Assembly: GCA_022495995.1 (NCBI GenBank)
Contig: JAFEMH010001239.1
Coordinates: 186,001-250,000 of the forward strand
From: Adenophora triphylla var. japonica
Lineage: Eukaryota > Streptophyta > Magnoliopsida > Asterales > Campanulaceae
DNA: 64,000 bases
Direction of reading: 5' to 3'
Every line of letters starts with the position of its first letter. Positions within the stretch are counted from its first letter, which is position 1. Positions 46,996-57,380 of the stretch are shown here, one piece after another. The position numbers were made by a program, and so were the translations under genes. Below the pieces are notes generated by a model. That model did not search any database. It was given only the letters and a program-made list of their open reading frames with translations, and was not told where the DNA came from.

Positions 46996-47936
46996 GGCTC
47001 CGTTTGTTTCGACGTAAAATGTTTTTCGGAAAACGTTTTCTGGAAAATGTTTTCCTGTAAAATGTTTTCCTGTAAAATGTTTTACGGAGGTAGAGCGTAA
47101 AATGTTTTACGGAGGAAGGGTGTAAAATGTTTTCGGGTGTTTGGTAAAACGACTCATATTTCACAAGGTGACCTACCCCGCCCCCAAATTTTTTTTTTTT
47201 TTTTTTTTTTGTAATCGCCCCCTGCCCCACCCTGCCTACCTCACCCCACCCACCCGCCCCCACCCCCTCCCAAAAAATTTTTTTTTTTTTTTTAATCGCC
47301 CCACCACCCTGCCTACCCCACCCCACCCACCCCCACTCCCCCTTCAAAAAAAAAAATTTTTTTTTTTTATGTCATCCCCTACCCCCTGCCTACCCCACCC
47401 ACCCACTTCACCCCCCAAAAAAAAAAAAAAATTTTTTTTTTTGTAATCGCCCCCTACCCACCTGCCTACCCCCCGCCCCCCCCAAAAATAAATTTTTTTT
47501 TTTGGGGGTGGGTAGTGAAGTAAGTAAGCGAGGGAAAGCGATTACAAAAAAAAAAAAAAAATTGAGGGGTGGGGGTGAAGTGAAATGAGCGAGCAGGGGG
47601 TAGAAGCGTTACAAAAAAAAAAAAAATTTTTTGGGGGGGGTGGAGGTGGTGGAGTGGGTGAGTGTGGGGTAGGCGAGAGGGTAGAAGCGATTACAAAAAA
47701 AAAATTTTTTTTTTGGGGTGGGGGGGTGGTGGGTGGGTGGGGGTGGGGTAGGCGGGGAGTAGGGGGCGATTACAAAAAAAAATTTTTTTTTTTTTGGGGG
47801 GGGGGTGGGTGGGTGGGGGGGTGGGGTAGGCAGGGGGTAGGGGGGCGATTACAAAAAAAAAAAAAAAAATTTTTGGGGGGTGGGTGGGGGGTGGGTGGGT
47901 GGGGGGTGAGGTAGGCGGGGGGTAGGGGGCGATTAC

Positions 47937-47969
<33 letters not shown>

Positions 47970-48321
47970 GGGGGGGGTGGGGTAGGCGGGGGTGGGGGGC
48001 GATTACAAAAAAATTAGAAAAAAAAATTTTTTTGGGGGGGAGTGGGATAGGCGGTGGGGTGGTTGTACGGGCGTAATATGAGTTGTACATTAAGGCCTCC
48101 ATTTTCCGGAAAATGTTTTACTTAGGACAAGGTCAGTAGGTCGTTTTACTTAGGAAGAGCGTAAAATGTTTTCCGGAAAACGTTTTACTTAGGCAACCAA
48201 ACAGCGGAAAACGAGTTATTTTCCGGAAAACATTTTCCGGGGGCTAACCAAACACCGTAAAACAGGTTATTTTCCGGAAAACATTTTCCGGAAAATGTTT
48301 TACGGTGAAACAAACGGAGCC
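46996..48321. mobile_element. Large Harbinger-like MITE, tandem copy 1 (1326 bp)
   Basis: The terminal repeat is GGCTCCGTTTGTTT / AAACAAACGGAGCC with TAA on both sides (46993-46995, 48322-48324). The outer 180-260 bp consist of TTTTCCGGAAAA-type words. The middle (about 47170-48060) is an array of 60-80-bp units: C-rich (CCCCTACCCCCTGCCTACC), then A-run, T-run and TAATCGCC in the left half, and the complement (GGGGTAGGCAGGGGGTAGGG, GCGATTAC, A-run, T-run) in the right half. The whole is a long imperfect inverted repeat. Frames translating as proline/phenylalanine or glycine-rich repeats are not genes. Confidence 0.85.
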
Positions 48322-48324
48322 TAA

Positions 48325-49293
48325 GGCTCCGTTTGTTTCGACGTAAAATGTTTTTCGGAAAACGTTTTCTGGAAAATGTTTTCCTGTAAAATGTTTTCCT
48401 GTAAAATGTTTTACGGAGGTAGAGCGTAAAATGTTTTACGGAGGAAGGGTGTAAAATGTTTTCGGGTGTTTGGTAAAACGACTCATATTTCACAAGGTGA
48501 CCTACCCCACCCCCCCCCAAATTTTATTTTTTTTAATCGCCCCCCTACCCCCTGCCTACCTCACCCCCCCACCCCCCCACCCCCCCTTCCCCCTCCCAAA
48601 AATTTTTTTTTTTTTTTTTTTTTTTTTATGTCGCCCCCTACCCCCTGCCTCCCCACCCCCACCCACCCAAAAAAAAAAAATTTTATTTTTTTTTGGTAAT
48701 CGCCCCCCCTACCCCCTGCCTACCCCACCCCCCACCCACCCACCACCCCCCACCCCCCAAAAAAAAAAAAAATTTTTTTTTTTTTTTTTTGTGTCGCCCC
48801 CTACCCTGCCTACCCCCCACCCCCACCCCGAAAATAAAATTTTTTTTTTTGGGGGGTGGGTGGAGTGGGGGTGGGGTAGGCAGGGAGTAGCGATTACAAA
48901 AAAAAAAAAAAAAAAAATTTGGGGGTGGGGGGGTGGGTGGGTGGGGGTGAGGTAGGCGAGGGGTAGAGGGGCGATTACAAAAAAAAAAAAAATTTTTTTT
49001 TTTGGGGGTGGAGGGTGGTGGGTGGGGGTGGGGTAGGCAGGGGTAGGGGGCGATTACAAAAAAAAAAAAAAATTTTTTTTTTTTTGGGGGGTGGGGGGTG
49101 GTGGGTGGGTGGGGGGTGGGGTAGGCAGGGGGTAGGGGGGGCGATTAAAAAAAAAAAAATTTTTTTTTTTGGGGGGGGGGGGCTGGGGTAGGCAGGGGGT
49201 AGGGGGGGCGATTACAAAAAAAAAAAAAATTTTTTTTTTGGGGGGGGGGGTGGGTGGGTGGGGGGTGAGGTAGGCAGGGGGTAGGGCGATTAC

Positions 49294-49325
<32 letters not shown>

Positions 49326-49685
49326 GGGGGGGGTGGGGTAGGCAGGGGGTGGGGGGGGGGGCGATTACAAAAAAATTAGAAAAAAATTTTTTGGGGGGGG
49401 GGGGGTGGGATAGGCAGTGGGGTGGTTGTACCGGGCGTAATATGAGTTGTACATTAAGGCCTCCATTTTCCGGAAAATGTTTTACTTAGGACAAGGTCAG
49501 TAGGTCGTTTTACTTAGGAAGAGCGTAAAATGTTTTCCGGAAAACGTTTTACTTAGGCAACCAAACAGCGGAAAACGAGTTATTTTCCGGAAAACATTTT
49601 CCGGGGGCTAACCAAACACCGTAAAACAGGTTATTTTCCGGAAAACATTTTCCGGAAAATGTTTTACGGTGAAACAAACGGAGCC
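48325..49685. mobile_element. Large Harbinger-like MITE, tandem copy 2 (1361 bp)
   Basis: It shares the first 180 bp and nearly the last 260 bp with copy 1 (one base differs near 49432), and the same C-rich to G-rich array inside, with more G-rich units in the right half. TAA follows at 49686-49688. The two copies share a single TAA between them. Block A has the empty site with one TAA at about 25357-25359. Confidence 0.85.
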
Positions 49686-50908
49686 TAAGTGGAGTTTCCT
49701 GCAAATGAACTGGAAACTAGCATCACTTTTTTTTTCTGAGTAATTACAGAAGCTATATAACTAGGGTAAACCTTTCCCTGAATTTCTCTACAGCTTTAAG
49801 TTCAGTGAGAGTATGGATTGTGTATGCAATTATTTTGGACCCTCTCGGAAACCAATGAACACTCGGTTTCTTCAAAAAATGAAAGCACGAGTCAAAGTAG
49901 AGCCATCAAACTTAGAATGTAAATATGCACACCAAACCAAACAAAGGATTTACGGAAACTGGACAAAAACTATGTCCAAATCACTACTTCTACTAATTAC
50001 TTCACTTCTAGTAAACAAGAAGTCAACGGTTAAACACTAGGTCATAACAAAGAGAAAGTCAACTTTAAACTCAGTGCAAGCATCAAGATATCAGTACATC
50101 AGTGGTACTGAGCCTAAACTAGGCTTAGAAACACACCCACGACTACTATGGAAAAGCATCTGCTCAATCTTCTTCCTTTTAAAGACTTCTTTCCACCTTG
50201 ATTCGCTCTGCAACCGTCCCATTTGGCATTCATCAAGTAAAAAGTTATCAGGGATAATTCATTGCACGATAATATACCTACTTCAGACTAAAACATGGAG
50301 ATGATATTAACAAAAAGGAACATCAATCAGATGTTAAAGTAAACAGTACCTCATAATGTCAACGCTTAAAAAGAGAGACAGGTACCTCTTCTTTTCATCA
50401 CTGAAAGCATTTTATTCCTTAAATCCCACAGATAAAAACCCGTCACTACATAAAATAAAGCACAAATGTAAGAATTGATAAGATAAGATTTAAATGTGGG
50501 CAGCAAACAAAGCACCAAATGTTCCATCAAAAAGTGCCAAAAGTCAAGAACCACAAAGGCCATGGCCAGTTGAGTTGATTAGAAGGGGTGAACCCCCACC
50601 CCACCCCACCCCACCCGCCAGGGAACAAATCACAAACAGTTTTAGCAATTTGTAGTATTTAGGGAAGGGAATGACAGTTTTGAAACAAGTTATCACCTTT
50701 GCAGTAAAATCTAATTTTAGATTATTTTATCAAACTTCTAGCCGAATATAATCTTGCCCTGTTAAAATCAAATTCTGGCTTCACCCTGTACCTATGCCAT
50801 TGGTTCTTTCCAATAATAAACACACAGCCATAACTGGAAACTCTATGCATTCTGAAGAAATAGCTAAGCATAAACGACTACAAGATAAACAATGAGAACC
50901 ATGTTGAT

Positions 50909-52069
50909 TTACCTCTTCTTATTCTTCTTTTCCTCCAGCTTCTCTTCCTTAACTTCTTTCGTTTTCTCTACCTTGACTTCCTTCTGCTTCTCATCCTTGA
51001 CTTGCTTCTTGACACCGACACTTTTACCAACACCACCAAGAGGAACTAAACTATCTACACAAACCTCAACATAAAACGGATAAGGTAAACCACGAAACGG
51101 GGCATTCCTAACACTTTTCCTTTCGCGATCATACCAAATAAGCCTCTTATCATCGAATTTCAACAACACTTCTCTACCATTTCTTGACAGAGCTAGAGCG
51201 TACATAGTAGTATAAGGCTTCACAAGCGGTGGACTAATAGATAACAACTTAAACCACAACTCCTTCACTCCATACACCCTCATTAACCAAAAATCAGTAC
51301 GACCCCCCGCATAAGTGTCCATAACACATAGCATTCCTTCAAAAATCTCAACCCTGATTACAAAGGAGCCTTTATCCAAACCATCAGGTAAAGGAATATA
51401 ATCACATTTCTCAGTCACAAGATCAAAAGCAACAATTATTTTCGGCGAATTAGCATCACTAGTAGCATTAGCAACTGTATGCAAGCGACCATTAAGGTGA
51501 ACATTGTTAGGCAAACAATAAGGAAATTTCTCTACCTTACGCCAAGAATTTGTTTTCAAACTGTAAATCTTAGCTTCACTACTAAAACAAAGAAAATCGA
51601 TGGCAACCCTAATCACTTTATAATCATCGTTAACAGAATCATACCCAAAGCCAAATTTTTCGAAGAAACTACTACTTACAGGACAGTTCGGATACTCAAT
51701 CGGGGCGGGCAAGACTCGGTATTGTCGGGTTGCTGGATTGAACAGAGCCATATCCTTTCTCTTTAGAAGGAGTAACCCATTGCAGGATCCGACTATGACA
51801 GCCCCATCTGACTCCTTAAATGGAACTTCAAGTGGGATTGCAGTTCGGAGTGCAGTGTAATCGAGGGAGAAGAGAGTACCGGTGCTGCCAAGGTAAAGGG
51901 AGCGGTTAGATTTGGTGGTGATTGAACGATTGAGATGGCGTTTGATGAAATCTGGACTGTCGATTAGAGCGCACCATGGTTTGGAGACAGATCGGAAACG
52001 GAGAAGGGGCTCTACAGGTAGTCGGACGAGGATGTCGGAGATTATCTCCGGCGGGATTGATGATGACAT
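50909..52069 (-). CDS. F-box protein with FBA type 1 domain, intact copy C
   Basis: A 386-residue single-exon frame. The F-box is at about residues 3-45 (IPPEIISDILVRLPVEPLLR, then SVSKPWCALIDSPDFIKRHL), the part that binds a SKP1-like adaptor in an SCF E3 ubiquitin ligase. The F-box-associated region (about 85-320) would bind the substrate: VGSCNGLLLLKRKDMALFNP, FGFGYDSVNDDYKVIRV, GMLCVMDTYAGGRTDFWLMR, ELWFKLLSI, RLIWYDRERKSVRN. The family resembles plant CPR1/CPR30-like F-box proteins, but the substrate is unknown. The C-terminus (about 348-386) is a highly charged K/E tail ending EEKKNKKR, unusual for the family and shared with copy A. The start is the first ATG before the F-box, and no stop or frameshift is seen. 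The upstream region is cut by a MITE at 53132, which may affect its expression. Confidence 0.9.
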   Translation of the reverse strand: MSSSIPPEIISDILVRLPVEPLLRFRSVSKPWCALIDSPDFIKRHLNRSITTKSNRSLYLGSTGTLFSLDYTALRTAIPLEVPFKESDGAVIVGSCNGLLLLKRKDMALFNPATRQYRVLPAPIEYPNCPVSSSFFEKFGFGYDSVNDDYKVIRVAIDFLCFSSEAKIYSLKTNSWRKVEKFPYCLPNNVHLNGRLHTVANATSDANSPKIIVAFDLVTEKCDYIPLPDGLDKGSFVIRVEIFEGMLCVMDTYAGGRTDFWLMRVYGVKELWFKLLSISPPLVKPYTTMYALALSRNGREVLLKFDDKRLIWYDRERKSVRNAPFRGLPYPFYVEVCVDSLVPLGGVGKSVGVKKQVKDEKQKEVKVEKTKEVKEEKLEEKKNKKR

Positions 52070-52184
52070 TTCGGGGGCTAGGGGTCTTGGTGGATTGAGT
52101 CGGGGAGACCAAACCTAGAAAAAAGGGATTATGTAGATAATGGGCTTGGGCTTTATGCACTCACTTTACTTGGTCATATACTTA

Positions 52185-52586
52185 GGCTCCGTTTGTTTCG
52201 GGGAAAATAACTTTCGGAAAATGATTTTCTGGAAAATGTTTTCCGAAAAAGGAATACATTTTTCGAAAATGTGGAAAACGTTTTCCGGAAAATGAGGAAG
52301 ATGTTTTCCTGGAAAACAACTTCCTTAGGAAAATGGGGAAAATGGGGAAAACGTTTTCCGGAAAATGAAGATGTTTTTTGGAAAATTATTATTATTATTA
52401 TTATTACTATTATTTTATCATTATTATTACTATTATTTTATTATTATTTTATTATTATTTTATTATTATTATTATTATTATTATTTTATTATTATTTTAT
52501 TATTATTATTACTATTATTTTATTATTATTTTATTATTATTATTATTATTATTATTTAATATTATTTTATTATTATTTTATTATTA

Positions 52587-52620
<34 letters not shown>

Positions 52621-52730
52621 TTATTATTATTATTATTATTATTATTTTATTATTTTATTATTATTATTATTATTATTTTATGATTATTATATTTTTTTAA
52701 TTATTATTATTTTTTTTATTATTATTATTA

Positions 52731-52770
<40 letters not shown>

Positions 52771-52808
52771 TTATTATTTTTTATTATTTTTTTATTATTA
52801 TTTTATTA

Positions 52809-52882
<74 letters not shown>

Positions 52883-53132
52883 AATATTATCCATCCACTT
52901 TTTTTACACCATTTTCCGGAAAACAACTTCCTTAGAAAAAATCCGGAAAACGTTTTCCTTAGAAACGGCGGAAAATGTTTTCCGAAACCCATTTTCTCCA
53001 TTTTCCGGAAAACTATCAAACACCGGAAAATGGGGAAAACGTTTTCCGGAAAACAAACATGTTTCGGGAAAAATGGGAAAAACGTTTTCCAGAAAACGTT
53101 TTCCTCCCATTTTCCGGTAAACAAACGGGGCC
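52185..53132. mobile_element. Harbinger-like MITE carrying a long (ATT)n array
   Basis: Ends are GGCTCCGTTTGTTT / AAACAAACGGGGCC with TTA on both sides (52182-52184, 53133-53135). The arms are TTTTCCGGAAAA-type words. The centre (about 52386-52880) is nearly 500 bp of TTA/ATT trinucleotides with scattered T insertions. It lies about 115 bp upstream of the F-box gene start. The long frames of I/L/Y/F residues here are not genes. Confidence 0.9.
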
Positions 53133-53269
53133 TTATTATTCTGTTATTCAATTTTGAGTTCAAGAGAGCGAAGTGAACAACAATAGAGGGACGGGCAAAT
53201 TGCACTTTTGCACCATTAAATTTACGGTTAGTTGCAATGTGGGCACAATGTATCAAAAGTTGCAATTTA

Positions 53270-54364
53270 GGCTCCGTTTGTTTCACGAGAAATGTTTTAC
53301 GAAAAATAATTTCCGTAAAAAAAAATCGTTTTATGGTGTTTGGCAACTACAAATAAAAAAAATCATTGTAAAATATTTTCAGGTCAAGGGAAATAACTAG
53401 TTTTCCTCCGTAAAATGACTTACCGACCCTCGGTAAAACATTTTCCAAGCCCAATGTCTCTCCCGTTTCTTTCCAGGTATGCCATTTTCTTCCCTTCTTC
53501 TCCTTTCTCTTCCCCTTCTTTGTTTATTCTTCTCCTTTCTCTCCCCCGTCGTCGTCGTTGATTTTCTTCACTTCCCGGCTAAACATAAAACCCCTTTCTC
53601 TCTCTCTCTCTAGAAAATGATCAAAATGCTCCCTGCCTGTCGGCAGAAACCGACGCCGATTCCGACGACCACTTGTGGCTAGTTTTGAAATTCGATGGCG
53701 AGTTTGTCGTCCCAATGGAGTAAGCTTAGGGATTTCGGTTCGTTGACCCTAATTTTCCGATGCACATAATGGGGATACAAATAAAGGATTTCAATTCCAC
53801 AAATGATTGGGATTTGGGTTAGTTATTTTAGTTAAGGAGGTAAAAAAAAATTCCTAAAACATTCTTCAATTTTGTAATCTACTTACTGGTCATAAGCACT
53901 TGTTTTCATTTTCGTTATATTTTGTTATTTTTCATTAAAATCAAGATGACTAATATTTGTGTTTCTTGTAAAATAGGATGGAGGAAGGCTGCCAATATGT
54001 ATATGGTTGATTGGCTGTCGTAATCATGTTACTTGTTAGTACTTAATTAGGGGTTTTGCTTTTTAATGCTTGCGATTCGGGCTACTTGTTTTGATCCCTG
54101 TTTTACCCACTTTTTTTATAATAGAAATAGTCTGATTTTATTTACCATTTTATCAAGAGGAATTTTATACAGATTTCAATTACAAAATGCTTGGGATTTG
54201 GGTTATTATTTGGTTTTACCAAACACCGAAAAATATTTTTTGAAAAATATTTTCAGATTTACCAAACAAGTTTATGTCATATTTCGAAAAACGTTTTCAT
54301 TTTTCGAAAAACATTTTACGGAAATCATTTTTCGTAAAACATTTTTCGTGAAACAAACGGAGCC
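53270..54364. mobile_element. Harbinger-like MITE with a captured gene-like insert (1095 bp)
   Basis: Ends are GGCTCCGTTTGTTT / AAACAAACGGAGCC with TTA on both sides (53267-53269, 54365-54367). Between MITE arms (about 53270-53445 and 54210-54364) lies unrelated sequence that looks genic: CT-rich 5'UTR-like sequence (53455-53620), then a GC-richer exon-like stretch (53635-53760), and T-rich intron-like sequence with TTGTAAAATAGGATGG. I could not name the donor gene. Confidence 0.8.
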
Positions 54365-54640
54365 TTAGATCTTTATATTCACAATTCGCTGCAAACTTGG
54401 ATGTTTGTTAAATTTATTGGATGGAAGTTAAAAACGTTAACATTTTTAACGAAAATTTGTTAAATTTTGGGGGTGGAGAATGCAAATTTTAAATAAGCTT
54501 TTAACATTTTCGTTAATAATGTTAACGTTTTTTAACATCCGTCCATAAAATTTAACACACATCCAACTTTGCACCGAATTACAGCGAATTGTGAATATAA
54601 TGGCTCAAATACTTTTGGTACATTGTGTACCACATTACAT

Positions 54641-56161
54641 ATCATTAGAAATACTATTGATTACAATTTTAAAATCTATATAGGAAATATTTATTTTTTT
54701 TATAAATTTATGGTTAAAAGTTCGATTGAGTTGATTATAAAAGTCAAAGTCAGATGAATTTTCCAAGACGGAGGGAGTAATAAATTTAAATATGATGATG
54801 AAAGCTTTAGTAACTTCTAAAAAAATTTTCGTTTTGTAACAACTATCTCTGGATAAAAAAAAAAAACCATTTATTTTGGGATAAAAATTAATTATCGCAA
54901 TATCTTATAAAAACTATTTTTACGTACGCTTAGAATATTTGTTTTTAAGCACGTTATCCCAAGCTTATAGATGTACAAAGTTCAGTTCATTAAGAAAAAT
55001 TTGAGTAGAACATAATCACACTAACATTTAAGTAGCACTCACACTAACACTTTTTAACGAGTCTAAACAGTGTCCTTACATCTCTCTATATATAAAGGAT
55101 TCAATTTTCCTCCAAAAATAAGGACATAATTGTCATTTTAATTTTATTAATTAATACACGTTAATAATTATGCATGAAAAAAAGACTTCTTTCTATCTAC
55201 ACTACTATCCTTCTTTAAAAAATCACTTAATAATTTATTTATAACAATTTTAGAACTTCATTAGGATGATAAAAGGGATATCAATGTTTTTTTAAAGTTC
55301 ACTTGTGCTGACCAATAAAAAACAATGAGACTAATTTTTTTTGGATAGAGGTAGTATTAATTTATGAATTTAAATTAGGTTGTAGTACATTAATTATTAT
55401 TAAAAATACTTACTATGTTCTTAAATAAATATTCAAATTTAATACATTTCTGTCCCAAAATGAATACTCTTTTTTTGTAAAAAAATTTGCTCGAAAAACG
55501 AATTTTTACCATTTTCTTCACTATTCATTTTATTATCGTAAAACTAAATAATTATAATGTCGGCAACAAAAATATTTATGTATCTTTGCTATTAAAATGT
55601 ATAATAACACACAATTTAATAATTTATTTGTAACAATTTTAGAACTTCACTATGATGATAAAAAGGATATCAATGTTTGGTCAAAGTTCACTTGTATTGA
55701 CCATCAAAAAACAATGAAACTATTTTATTTTTTTTATAGAGATAGTATTAATTTAGGAATTTTAATTTGGTTGTAGTATATTAATTTTTATATTAAAAAT
55801 ACTTACTTTGTCCTTAAATAAATATTCAAATTTAATACATTTCTGTCCCAAAATGAATATCTTTTTTGTAAAAAACTTTGCCCGAAAAACGAATTTTTAC
55901 CATTTTCTTCACTATTCATTTTATTATCGTAAAACTAAATAATTATAATGTCGGCAACAAAAATATTTATGCATCTTTGCTATTAAAATGTATAATAACA
56001 CACAATTTAAAGGTGTTATTAGAATGAAATCTGAAAATTCATTTAAAGAAGGATTGAATAGCTATTGAACATCAATAGATTAAAAATCTTTTTTTTTTCA
56101 CCAATTTTTTTTCTTTTGTGAAAGTTTTCTTCACCACTTTGAAAATAGTATTTATTATGAG

Positions 56162-56165
<4 letters not shown>
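54641..56165. repeat. Duplicated segment, copy 2, with an internal tandem duplication
   Basis: It matches 37587-38710, starting ATCATTAGAAAT within a truncated MITE and ending at (TA)n. It is longer because a unit of about 390 bp (AATAATTTATTTATAACAAT .. AACACACAATTTAA) occurs twice, at about 55227-55616 and 55617-56010. Non-coding. Confidence 0.85.

Positions 56166-56225
<60 letters not shown>
56162..56225. repeat. (TA)n microsatellite at the left viral junction
   Basis: About 64 bp of TA dinucleotides. The viral sequence starts directly at its right end with the inverted, truncated primer site. The equivalent tract in the duplicated partner (38707) has no virus. Confidence 0.95.
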
Positions 56226-56228
<3 letters not shown>

Positions 56229-56232
56229 ACCA
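56225..56232 (-). promoter_or_regulatory. Truncated primer binding site (TGGTATCA) at the junction
   Basis: On the minus strand the viral sequence ends TTGGTATCA and runs straight into (TA)n. TGGTATCA is the first 8 of 12 nt of the tRNA-Met primer site that marks position 1 of caulimovirid genomes. The last base or two could also belong to the TA tract. Confidence 0.55.
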
Positions 56233-56739
56233 AAATAATGCAAAGGATCGATCTAACTAACTAACTTGAGAATAATAAGCAATAAAACAATAAAATTAGA
56301 ATATAATCTAAAGGAATAAGCAAAGGGAAAGAACTCCTAATGAGTTGCTACAGTAGAACAGTAAATTGACTTTTTAATAGTAAAATTGACTTTTATCATT
56401 TTTAGGTACGTGGCCATTTGTTACACCAATCACACCGTATATTTTTTGAATATACACGGCTGCAGTGAGCGGTTTAAATCCGTCTCAACATTCTGCCGAC
56501 TGGTTTCCGATACCGATATACCTTAATCGCTTAAAAGTCTTTTTTACTAATAGAAAGCATATAAAGAAATAAAGAACAAAGAATAAGAAAGAACAACTTA
56601 CTTATTATTACAGAACTTCGATAATTTACAAAGAATTTGTACAGTGGATGGTTTGCAGTGGATGGTTGAAAGGATATCTAGAGAGAAAGCTTATGAAAGG
56701 GAGGAAAGAAAAAACTTGCCTTCAAATAAGGAGGGATCC

Positions 56740-56748
56740 TTATTTATA
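56740..56748 (-). promoter_or_regulatory. TATA box of the putative viral intergenic promoter
   Basis: TATAAATAA on the minus strand lies between the W-rich ORFs and the primer-site remnant, about 510 bp before the latter, matching the promoter-leader-primer site order of pararetroviruses. The sequence from 56233 to 56978 has no other ORF of note. Confidence 0.45.
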
Positions 56749-56978
56749 TTACAGACTGAAGCAGTGGATCGCGCCACATGTGCGGTGCGCATTTGTCCTC
56801 AGAAGAGGGATCCACAACTTTTGACAAATTCAAATAAATACAAAAAAATTTTGAGTTCCACTCCGGAAAGTGGAGAAAACAGTATCATCCACTGAGAAAG
56901 TGGATTCCTTTTGTCCATAGCTTTTTTGACATTTGAGGGGCGGCTTTACTATTGAAGATGCCATCCCTGTCTTTGTCT

Positions 56979-57380
56979 TCACAGGTCTTCTATCTGTACC
57001 TGAGTGAACATGTCATCGTTTGGCATGGCTTCGTCAGGTATTGTAGAATTTGTGCTTCCTTCATCGCTTAATTCGTTCATTAATCTGTCAAGGTCTTCAG
57101 GATTTGTGCATTTGGCCATCTGGACCATGATATGTTGTTTTCTTCGGAGGAATTCTTCATTTTGTTGAGTTTGGGTAAGTGGAATATTTTTACAGCATTG
57201 GGGCTTTTGTTTAAAGAATCTTTCAACTGCCTCAGGGCCGCAGTCAGATAGGGGTGTCTTGTCCCACCACTTGATTTTGTATTTTCTGATTAGTGTTGGG
57301 AGAATTGTTTTGTGATTGCACTCACACTTTTGTTGCTTTGAAGCACCCATTTGTAGGCCCATTTGTACACACTCACACAT
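56979..57380 (-). CDS. Antisense W-rich ORF, second part (133 aa)
   Basis: The start ATG overlaps the stop of the preceding frame (ATGTGTGA, 57373-57380). The frame has a Cys-containing segment (KQQKCECNHKT), a conserved-looking basic/W motif IRKYKIKWWDK and an acidic C-terminus. The two frames together probably represent one ancestral protein of about 290 residues broken by a frameshift, or two overlapping ORFs. The W-rich style recalls ORFs I associate with plant endogenous pararetroviral or retroelement polyproteins, but I cannot name it. Function unknown. Confidence 0.45.
   Translation of the reverse strand: MCECVQMGLQMGASKQQKCECNHKTILPTLIRKYKIKWWDKTPLSDCGPEAVERFFKQKPQCCKNIPLTQTQQNEEFLRRKQHIMVQMAKCTNPEDLDRLMNELSDEGSTNSTIPDEAMPNDDMFTQVQIEDL

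Larger units (their letters stand above)
45251..54560. repeat. Segmental duplication block C (F-box region), enlarged by insertions
   Basis: It is colinear with block A from 45251 (TGAGAAAATTAAGTTGAA) and with block B through about 54560 (AACGTTAACATTTTTAAC .. GTCCATAAAATTTAACACAC). It differs by four Harbinger-like insertions at 46996-48321, 48325-49685, 52185-53132 and 53270-54364. 45251-46980 contains no gene. Confidence 0.85.

Noticed and set aside
47141..48955. Long proline/phenylalanine and glycine-rich frames on both strands
   Set aside because: They translate C/G-rich MITE arrays with A and T runs; frames appear on both strands and shift at each homopolymer.
52271..52882. 203-codon frame of I, L, Y and F
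   Set aside because: It is the translation of an (ATT)n microsatellite inside a MITE.
53524..53715. 63-codon minus-strand ORF
   Set aside because: Antisense to the gene-like insert of a MITE; composition reflects the CT-rich tract on the other strand.
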